Of a DNA stretch of 11,493 nucleotides, positions 6,892 through 11,493 are shown in pieces. Made by a program: the position numbers and the translations under genes. Position 1 is the stretch's first letter, and every line of letters starts with the position of its first letter. This DNA comes from Bacteroidales bacterium (GTDB lineage Bacteria > Bacteroidota > Bacteroidia > Bacteroidales > PUMT01), in contig SLOS01000248.1 in the NCBI GenBank assembly GCA_007132365.1, positions 1-11,493 of the forward strand, written 5' to 3'. Under the pieces are notes generated by a model, which did not search any database, was not told the DNA's origin, and was given only the letters and a program-made list of their open reading frames with translations.

Positions 6892-6915
6892 AACAAATAG
6901 CTGAAACTATTTGTT
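6892..6915. promoter_or_regulatory. Perfect 9-bp inverted repeat overlapping a promoter, candidate operator
   Basis: AACAAATAG at 6892-6900 and CTATTTGTT at 6907-6915 are exact reverse complements separated by 6 nt. The right arm covers the TTTG of the predicted -33 region of the following gene. The position suits a dimeric repressor or activator. With no adjacent T run on either strand it is unlikely to be a terminator. Confidence 0.45.
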
Positions 6916-6944
6916 GATATCACCGCTAATTGCTTTTATCTTTG
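6910..6944 (+). promoter_or_regulatory. Bacteroidota promoter for the DUF6599-like gene
   Basis: Perfect -7 box TATCTTTG at 6937-6944. The -33 element is either TTTG at 6910-6913 (23-nt spacer) or GTTG at 6913-6916 (20-nt spacer). The predicted start near 6950 gives a leader of about 39 nt. Confidence 0.6.
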
Positions 6945-6988
6945 CCATTAAACCGTTAACAAAATCTTTTTGCTTTTAATCCTGTTTT

Positions 6989-7930
6989 ATGCTATCAGTA
7001 CTCCCAGCCATGACCCTGGTCCTCGCATCTTTTTTGTTTCAGGTAAAAACTGAAGCGGACTCTGTGCTGCAGATAATTTGGGATGACAAAAAGCTGGACG
7101 GCTGGTCGCTGCAGGATAACGGCAAATACTATCTCTCTGATCAATGTATTGATTATTATCCCGGGCTGAAGGATGTTTTTTATGAATACGGCCTCAAAGA
7201 ACTTCTGGTTTTAAATTTCATTGATACCGGTGATCAGGTCATCCACGCTGAAATACATCGTATGCATGATAATGGTGGTGCGTATGGCCTTTTTTCCGTC
7301 AGTCGTGATACTACGGGAACACTGGCCGGTTTTGGAGATGAGGCATATAAGAGTAATAAGGGCATTTTTTTCTGGAAAGGCAACTATTATATTAAAGTAT
7401 CTACAGACTTGAAAACCAGCTCCGTCAAGGAGGGACTCGGGCTTATTGCAAAATCAATTGACCACAGGATTGATGAGGAGGGAAAAAGACCTGAGATTAT
7501 TGATATACTGCCTGAGGAAGGTTTTGTAACAGAACGGACCAGGTATTTCAGAGGTGGTGCAGGGCTTAATTTCAATCTGCGGCCAGGATATAGAGAAATT
7601 TCAGGTTTCTTGGAAGGCGTTTACAGTGACTTTGGGACCCATCAGTTGATTTTGCTTGATTATGAAAGCCCGGAAACCAGCTTAAGATGGCTCGAAAAAA
7701 TCAGTGAGCATTATGATAACAGCGAACAATACGATCCGGTGCACAAAGATTTTGCCGGCTATCGTTTTATGGACGGAGAAGGCAGTTACATTGTCTTTGG
7801 CAGCTTTGGCAAGTATATCATGATTTTTTCGGGCAAAGATATTACCAGGCAACCCGAGATATTTGAAAGGGTTGAGGATTTATTGCTTGAGGATTTATTG
7901 CTTGAGGATTTATCCTCTGCGAAGGATTAA
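6989..7930 (+). CDS. DUF6599-like protein, probably exported
   Basis: A 313-residue protein that I place, from memory of the family pattern, with DUF6599. It shows the GW-x-Y opening (38-48), a YEYGLKELLVLNF segment (65-77), and the core EIHRMHDNGGAYGLFSVSRD (88-107) followed by FFWKGNYYIKV (127-137). Family members I recall carry an NGGA motif before the YGF segment; here that region reads DYYPGLKDVFYEYGL, so the motif is lost. The N-terminus (residues 1-24) is hydrophobic and ends TEADS. It could be a signal peptide, although it lacks the usual positive charge. An in-frame TAA at 6977-6979 makes the ATG at 6989 the first usable one. The C-terminus is extended by a 15-nt tandem repeat giving LLLEDLLLEDL. 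It is followed at 110 nt by an exported SPOR-like gene on the same strand. No biochemical function is known to me. Confidence 0.7.
   Translation: MLSVLPAMTLVLASFLFQVKTEADSVLQIIWDDKKLDGWSLQDNGKYYLSDQCIDYYPGLKDVFYEYGLKELLVLNFIDTGDQVIHAEIHRMHDNGGAYGLFSVSRDTTGTLAGFGDEAYKSNKGIFFWKGNYYIKVSTDLKTSSVKEGLGLIAKSIDHRIDEEGKRPEIIDILPEEGFVTERTRYFRGGAGLNFNLRPGYREISGFLEGVYSDFGTHQLILLDYESPETSLRWLEKISEHYDNSEQYDPVHKDFAGYRFMDGEGSYIVFGSFGKYIMIFSGKDITRQPEIFERVEDLLLEDLLLEDLSSAKD
7872..7912 (+). repeat. In-frame 15-nt tandem repeat at a gene's 3' end
   Basis: The unit TTGAGGATTTATTGC occurs at 7872-7886 and 7887-7901, with a partial third copy at 7902-7912, about 2.7 exact copies. Each unit encodes five residues, so copy-number change would keep the frame. 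The third copy runs into a short GAGGA/TCCTC hairpin (7904-7917). Confidence 0.85.
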
Positions 7931-8039
7931 TGTAACTTCAGACTGGCATATGCTGATATTGAAAAGTTTATATTAAACAGTTACAGCGATTCTGATGAAA
8001 GTTTGGATTTCAAATGATAAAACCAGTTATTTTCATATT

Positions 8040-8960
8040 ATGTCAAAAAAAATCCTGATATGTTTCTGGCTAGTTTTAGCAGCATTTTTATTCAAAACAT
8101 ATAATTGTGTTGCACAGCTCGATATATGGCCTTACTTAAAGCATCTTGATCTTAATTTCCCTGAAGATGTCAGTAATAAGATAGAGGATATATATCAGCA
8201 AAAAGATAGGTCAGATGCACTTATTTCCCTGGCAGTTGAAGAGAACAGGAGAGAATTACTTGAGGAGGCATTCAGCAGCTTATTTTCTGCCAGTAATGCC
8301 TTATACGAAATTTATGACAGCTGCTCAAAAAATACACTTTCAGAACTTCCGGAAACTATGCCGGCTGAATTTGACAGGCCCGTTGAGTTTGAGCGCCGTG
8401 CTGAAAGTAATATGAAAAAAGCCGGTATAATCCGGAACGAAGCTCAGAAAGCTGAAGGTTTTGCGGAGTCATTCCGGTTGTATGAGATGGCTTTCGACCT
8501 CGAACTGATTGCTCTGTTAAGCAAGGGAAGGGCTCTTCGGATTTACCAGGACTATCCCATAATTTATGAATATCCCTGGGATGAAGACTTTACGATAATG
8601 GATGGGAGCCCGGTCAGGGCATTAAGGGTTATAGAAATCGATCACTATCATTTGGAAAAGGGCATTGAAGCAGCAGATATCACTTTAAAAGAAGGCATTT
8701 CCTTTATAATCCAGATAGCTGCGCATTCGGAGGAACTTTCCAGATCCGAAATAAATTCCATTTACAGTGGTGATATGGATGTCAATTTGATATTCGAGGA
8801 TAACTGGTATAAATACTATTTAGGGCCTTTCGAAAGATTTGAGGAAGCTGAAAGAGTAATGAAGAATCTTAACATAAGGAACACTTTTATTGCTGCCTAT
8901 ATGGATGGAAAACGTTTAAGTGTCGGGGAGGCTAGAAGAAGACAGGCACAGCAGGACTGA
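8040..8960 (+). CDS. Exported protein with SPOR-like C-terminal domain
   Basis: From the ATG at 8040 the protein is 306 residues. It begins with a clear signal peptide, MSKKILICFWLVLAAFLFKT, with cleavage probably after CVAQ near residue 26. The frame is open to an ATG at 7995, but that start would put 15 polar residues before the signal peptide, so it is rejected. The mature part has a helical, acidic region at about 30-185. It is followed by a C-terminal domain at about 219-296 that looks like SPOR: ISFIIQIAAHSEEL, the WYKYYLGPFERFEEAERVM core and an IAAYMDGKRL end. SPOR domains bind denuded peptidoglycan glycan strands, and related Bacteroidota proteins use this fold in envelope-associated roles. 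The N-terminal region is not recognised. It may be co-transcribed with the DUF6599-like gene upstream, since no good promoter box was found in the 109-nt gap. Confidence 0.72.
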   Translation: MSKKILICFWLVLAAFLFKTYNCVAQLDIWPYLKHLDLNFPEDVSNKIEDIYQQKDRSDALISLAVEENRRELLEEAFSSLFSASNALYEIYDSCSKNTLSELPETMPAEFDRPVEFERRAESNMKKAGIIRNEAQKAEGFAESFRLYEMAFDLELIALLSKGRALRIYQDYPIIYEYPWDEDFTIMDGSPVRALRVIEIDHYHLEKGIEAADITLKEGISFIIQIAAHSEELSRSEINSIYSGDMDVNLIFEDNWYKYYLGPFERFEEAERVMKNLNIRNTFIAAYMDGKRLSVGEARRRQAQQD

Positions 8961-9024
8961 CTGTCCCGGAATCCGGTCTTTGCAAAACTGACGGTCCATG
9001 AATCACGGCCCCGCCAGGACATGA

Positions 9025-9043
9025 CCGCGCCCCAAAGACGCGG
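9025..9043. repeat. GC-rich short hairpin CCGCG/CGCGG
   Basis: CCGCG at 9025-9029 pairs with CGCGG at 9039-9043 around a 9-nt loop. It is one of two GC-rich hairpins in the gap between the SPOR-like and SRAP genes, in otherwise AT-rich DNA. Confidence 0.35.
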
Positions 9044-9063
9044 GCTTATAATGACATCCCGAA

Positions 9064-9088
9064 CTCCCTGCGATCTTGCTGCAGGGAG
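9064..9088. repeat. Strong GC-rich hairpin upstream of the SRAP gene
   Basis: CTCCCTGC at 9064-9071 and GCAGGGAG at 9081-9088 form a perfect 8-bp stem with a 9-nt loop, 31 nt before the ATG at 9119. There is no T run on either side, so a standard intrinsic terminator is unlikely. It could be a leader structure or a palindromic intergenic repeat. The GGGAGG in its right arm is too far from the start to serve as a ribosome-binding site. Confidence 0.5.
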
Positions 9089-9118
9089 GAATTTACGATA
9101 AACCAATTGTTCCATTTT

Positions 9119-9850
9119 ATGTGCTATCATTACTCAATCACTAAAACTGCCTCAGAAATTGCCACCAGGTATAATATTGACCTCAGGTTACCGGAGATTA
9201 ACCCGGAACCCGTTTATTATCATGTTAATGGATTTGAATTTTCTTTATTACCTGTTGTATATAAAGATATTAAATCAGATTATTTAAAGTTAGAGTTAAT
9301 GCAATGGGGACTGGTTCCAGGGTGGGTAAAAGGGGAGGAGCAGGCTCAAAAGATCAGGTCCCGCACTCTTAATGCACGATCAGAGACTGCAGATTCAAAA
9401 CCCAGCTTCCGTGGAGCCTTTCGCCACAGACCCTGCCTGGTGCCTGCCACCGGGTATTTTGAGTGGATGCACCACAAGGGAAATAAGTACCCGTTCTTCA
9501 TTCATCTGACCACACCCGGGATCTTTTCCTTTGCGGGAATCTGGGAAGAATGGGTTAACGAGTCCACAGGGGAGATACTCAGATCCTTCTCAATACTGAC
9601 ATGCGATGCAAATTCGCTGGCTGCCAGGATCCACAACTCAAAAAAACGTATGCCTGTGATTCTTGAAAGTAACCATGAGAAGAAATGGCTATCAACCGGA
9701 TCCGGCACCGGAGATCGCCGGAAACTACTTAAGCCTTACGATACTGAAGGGATGGATGCTTACAGCATCGGCAGACTGATAGGCTCAAAAGGGCAGAATA
9801 CCAATATTCCCGGGGTACTTGATCCTGTGGTGTATCCGGAACTTAACTGA
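9119..9850 (+). CDS. yedK: SRAP-domain abasic-site protein (YedK/HMCES family)
   Basis: A 243-residue SRAP protein. In this family the catalytic Cys2, exposed after Met removal, forms a thiazolidine link with abasic sites in single-stranded DNA and shields them. The start was chosen so that Cys is residue 2 (MCYHYSI); the frame extends four codons upstream to an ATG at 9107, which would bury the cysteine. Active-site residues known from E. coli YedK can be placed: NAR at 85-87 (Asn85), SETADSKPSFR next to it, GYFEW at 112-116 (Glu115), and HNSKKRMPVIL beginning at His172. Other family marks are WGLVPGW at about 63-69 and RPCLVPATG before the GYFEW motif. It is complete and of usual length. 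No LexA-type site or promoter box was found upstream; a strong hairpin precedes it. The neighbours give no DNA-repair context. Confidence 0.94.
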   Translation: MCYHYSITKTASEIATRYNIDLRLPEINPEPVYYHVNGFEFSLLPVVYKDIKSDYLKLELMQWGLVPGWVKGEEQAQKIRSRTLNARSETADSKPSFRGAFRHRPCLVPATGYFEWMHHKGNKYPFFIHLTTPGIFSFAGIWEEWVNESTGEILRSFSILTCDANSLAARIHNSKKRMPVILESNHEKKWLSTGSGTGDRRKLLKPYDTEGMDAYSIGRLIGSKGQNTNIPGVLDPVVYPELN

Positions 9851-9927
9851 TTGTTTTTAACTGTATCGGGCAGATTTTGAGATTGACGTCCGGTGATATG
9901 GAAATTTATATAACGAGACATATTTTA

Positions 9928-9957
9928 ATTGACATTTGAGCCATTTTTTATATCTTG
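9928..9957 (+). promoter_or_regulatory. Probable promoter of the sugar kinase-galU operon
   Basis: ATTG at 9928-9931, 19-nt spacer, then TATCTTG at 9951-9957, an imperfect -7 box lacking one T. It sits in the 175-nt gap after the SRAP gene. The predicted start near 9963 leaves a leader of about 60 nt with no strong structure. Confidence 0.35.
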
Positions 9958-10025
9958 TTCAATCAAAAAAACCATATACAGTCATTTACAGCTCAATGGA
10001 GAGCCGTTAAATATTCTGCTTATTC

Positions 10026-11021
10026 ATGATTATTGAAACAAGGGCTTATGCACGTGCAGGTTTGCTGGGAAATCCTTCTGATGGATATTTCGGGAAAACG
10101 ATATCCATAATTATAAGGAACTTCGGGGCCTCAATCTCTATTTATGAAACCCCCGAGTTGAGAATTGAAGAGACGAAAGTAGACCTCAACACGTTTCGAA
10201 ATGTTTACCATATGGTCGATTCCGTTCAATTAACCGGGTATTATGGCGGAACAAGGCTAATAAAGGCAGCCATCAAGAAATTCGCGGAATACTGCGAATC
10301 AAATAATTTCCGGCTCGGTCACAAGAATTTCACCATCCGTTACAGGCCATCTATTCCCCGGCAGGTCGGACTGGCCGGATCAAGCGCTATTATTACCGCG
10401 ACAATGAAAGCTTTAATGCAGTTTTATGATGTTGAAATCCCCAAGCATATTCTACCAACCATTATCCTCAAAACAGAAACCGAAGAGCTTGGAATCAATG
10501 CAGGGTTGCAGGACAGGGTGATACAGGTTTATGAGGGATGCGTTTTCATGGATTTTGAGAAAAGCCACCTGGAGAAAAATGGTTTTGGCAAATACAGCCC
10601 TATCGATCCTGCATTACTGCCAAAACTCTATATTGCCTATAAAGTCGAACTGGGAAAAGTATCGGGTGCGGTGCTGAACACAGTAAGAGAAAGATATGAA
10701 AAGGGAGATACTTTTGTTGTAGACAGCCTTAAAGAAATAGCTGAACTGGCCGAAAAGGGGAAAGCAGCTATTCTTGAAAAAGATTATGAAACATTAAACA
10801 ATTTAATTGACAGGAATTTTGATTTGCGCTGCAAGATCATGAATATTTCCGACAGCAATAAACAAATGGTTATGACAGCAAGGAGTTGCGGAGCTTCTGC
10901 CAAATTTTCCGGATCCGGCGGTGCTATTATAGGAATGTATGAAGATGATGAAATGTTGCGGCGCCTGATAGTTAATCTGAAGAAAGTCAATGCCAGAGTC
11001 ATTAAACCAATTATAATGTGA
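10026..11021 (+). CDS. GHMP-family sugar 1-kinase, glucuronokinase-like
   Basis: A 331-residue GHMP-superfamily kinase. The N-terminal substrate motif RAYARAGLLGNPSDGYFGK at 6-24, the GYYGGTRLIKA segment (71-81), the ATP loop PRQVGLAGSSAI (111-122), ELGINAGLQDRVIQVYEG (154-171) with probable catalytic Asp163, and the C-terminal loop SAKFSGSGGAIIG (291-303) appear in order. From memory these motifs match plant glucuronokinase (ATP + D-glucuronate to glucuronate 1-phosphate) better than galactokinase, mevalonate kinase or heptose kinase, which have different N-terminal motifs. It starts at ATG 10026 without a Shine-Dalgarno sequence and ends 6 nt before a GalU-type gene, so the two are surely one operon. 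Kinase plus pyrophosphorylase would give UDP-glucuronate or another UDP-sugar from the free sugar. Family membership is firm; the sugar phosphorylated is inferred. Confidence 0.82.
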   Translation: MIIETRAYARAGLLGNPSDGYFGKTISIIIRNFGASISIYETPELRIEETKVDLNTFRNVYHMVDSVQLTGYYGGTRLIKAAIKKFAEYCESNNFRLGHKNFTIRYRPSIPRQVGLAGSSAIITATMKALMQFYDVEIPKHILPTIILKTETEELGINAGLQDRVIQVYEGCVFMDFEKSHLEKNGFGKYSPIDPALLPKLYIAYKVELGKVSGAVLNTVRERYEKGDTFVVDSLKEIAELAEKGKAAILEKDYETLNNLIDRNFDLRCKIMNISDSNKQMVMTARSCGASAKFSGSGGAIIGMYEDDEMLRRLIVNLKKVNARVIKPIIM

Positions 11022-11027
11022 TCAGTT

Positions 11028-11493
11028 ATGATAAAGAAAGCAGTTATTCCGGCAGCAGGCCTGGGTACCAGGTTCCTTCCCGCAACCAAGGCACAGCCCA
11101 AAGAGATGCTGCCGATTATTGATACACCGACCATACAGTATGTTGTTCAGGAATGTGTGGATTCCGGAATTGAGGATATCCTTATTATATCGGGCAAGGG
11201 GAAACGGTCGATTGAGGACCATTTTGACAAAAATTTTGAGCTTGAAACCAGGCTGCAGGAGAAGGAAGATGAAGTACTTTACACTCATCTGAAACATATT
11301 GAAAACATGGCTAATATCCATTTTATCCGGCAAAAAGAACTGAACGGACTGGGAGATGCCATTTATCATGCGAGGTTTCACTGCGGGCATGAGCCCTTTG
11401 CCGTATTACTGGGCGATACCATCATCGATTCCGTAATACCTGTTACCCAGCAACTGATCGATTCCTATGAGCAATATGGCCAGACTGTTATAG
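11028..11493 (+). CDS. galU: UTP-sugar-1-phosphate uridylyltransferase (GalU type), 5' part
   Basis: The first 155 codons of a GalU-type nucleotidyltransferase; the rest is beyond the right edge. It opens MIKKAVIPAAGLGTRFLPAT with the GxGTR nucleotide-binding loop at 11-15. KAQPKEMLPI follows (21-30), then GIEDILIISGKGKRSIEDHFD, QKELNGLGDAIYHA and the metal-binding LLGDTI. These are the standard order and residues for UTP:glucose-1-phosphate uridylyltransferase. The enzyme joins a sugar 1-phosphate with UTP to give a UDP-sugar and pyrophosphate. Only 6 nt separate it from the kinase gene, so it is translated from the same message. If the kinase makes glucuronate 1-phosphate, this enzyme would need to accept that sugar, as plant UDP-sugar pyrophosphorylase does. 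Typical bacterial GalU prefers glucose 1-phosphate, so the pairing is the point to test. Confidence 0.93.
   Translation, partial: MIKKAVIPAAGLGTRFLPATKAQPKEMLPIIDTPTIQYVVQECVDSGIEDILIISGKGKRSIEDHFDKNFELETRLQEKEDEVLYTHLKHIENMANIHFIRQKELNGLGDAIYHARFHCGHEPFAVLLGDTIIDSVIPVTQQLIDSYEQYGQTVI

Larger units (their letters stand above)
6696..6988. other. Non-coding interval between transporter and DUF6599-like genes
   Basis: About 290 nt without a credible coding frame. It contains an isolated TAGCTTTG box at 6723-6730 with no good -33 partner and a 5-bp hairpin AGCTG/CAGCT at 6840-6857. A T7 run follows at 6873-6879, and near the right end lie the inverted repeat and promoter listed separately. The hairpin and T run are 16 nt apart, so they do not form a convincing terminator. 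Confidence 0.5.

Noticed and set aside
8897..9130. 77-codon minus-strand open frame across the GC-rich gap
   Set aside because: It overlaps the ends of two solid genes and has no start signal; it is open only because the region is GC-rich.
11022..11390. 122-codon minus-strand open frame opposite galU
   Set aside because: It is fully antisense to a clear GalU N-terminus and has no family resemblance.
1..11493. CRISPR array, tRNA, rRNA, insertion sequence or phage genes
   Set aside because: No repeat-spacer pattern, tRNA-like cloverleaf, transposase motif or long terminal repeats were seen; the genes are ordinary chromosomal ones.

Overview
The window looks like chromosomal DNA of a Bacteroidota bacterium, probably Bacteroidales or Marinilabiliales. 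Three things point there. Several genes have a TAnnTTTG box at the right place upstream, some with a TTTG-like box 19-23 nt further up, which is the Bacteroidota housekeeping promoter. Shine-Dalgarno sequences are almost absent. The gene set also fits: a SiaC/DUF1987 regulator, a short TonB-type protein, a DUF6599-like protein, a SPOR-like exported protein and a lysine/aspartate-rich conserved small protein. No mobile element, CRISPR array, tRNA or rRNA was seen, so this reads as ordinary core and shell chromosome.

Layout. Positions 1-1625 (minus) hold a biotin-dependent acyl-CoA carboxylase module: the biotin carboxylase, followed by the first 29 codons of what is probably the biotin carrier protein, which runs off the left edge. 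Positions 1817-2002 (plus) may encode a 61-residue zinc-ribbon protein whose end overlaps the end of a SiaC-type regulatory phosphoprotein (1986-2357, minus). Next on the minus strand come a conserved small protein with an acidic tail (2470-2775), a TonB-type protein (3025-3759) and a cytoplasmic GH13 alpha-amylase-family enzyme (3862-5595). The amylase gene and an AEC-family transporter gene (5736-6695, plus) diverge from a 140-bp region with one good promoter in each direction. These promoters fix both starts, including a GTG start for the transporter.

The right half is all plus strand. It holds a DUF6599-like protein (6989-7930) and a signal-peptide-bearing protein with a SPOR-like C-terminus (8040-8960). 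After them come a YedK/HMCES-type SRAP protein that protects abasic sites (9119-9850), and a two-gene operon of a glucuronokinase-like GHMP kinase (10026-11021) and a GalU-type nucleotidyltransferase (from 11028, cut by the right edge).

The most interesting content is that last operon. The kinase carries the N-terminal and central motifs of plant glucuronokinase and sits 6 nt upstream of a UTP:sugar-1-phosphate uridylyltransferase. Together they would make UDP-glucuronate (or a related UDP-sugar) by direct C1 phosphorylation of the free sugar, as in the plant salvage route, instead of by UDP-glucose dehydrogenase. This is inferred from motifs and context; substrate specificity cannot be read from the sequence.
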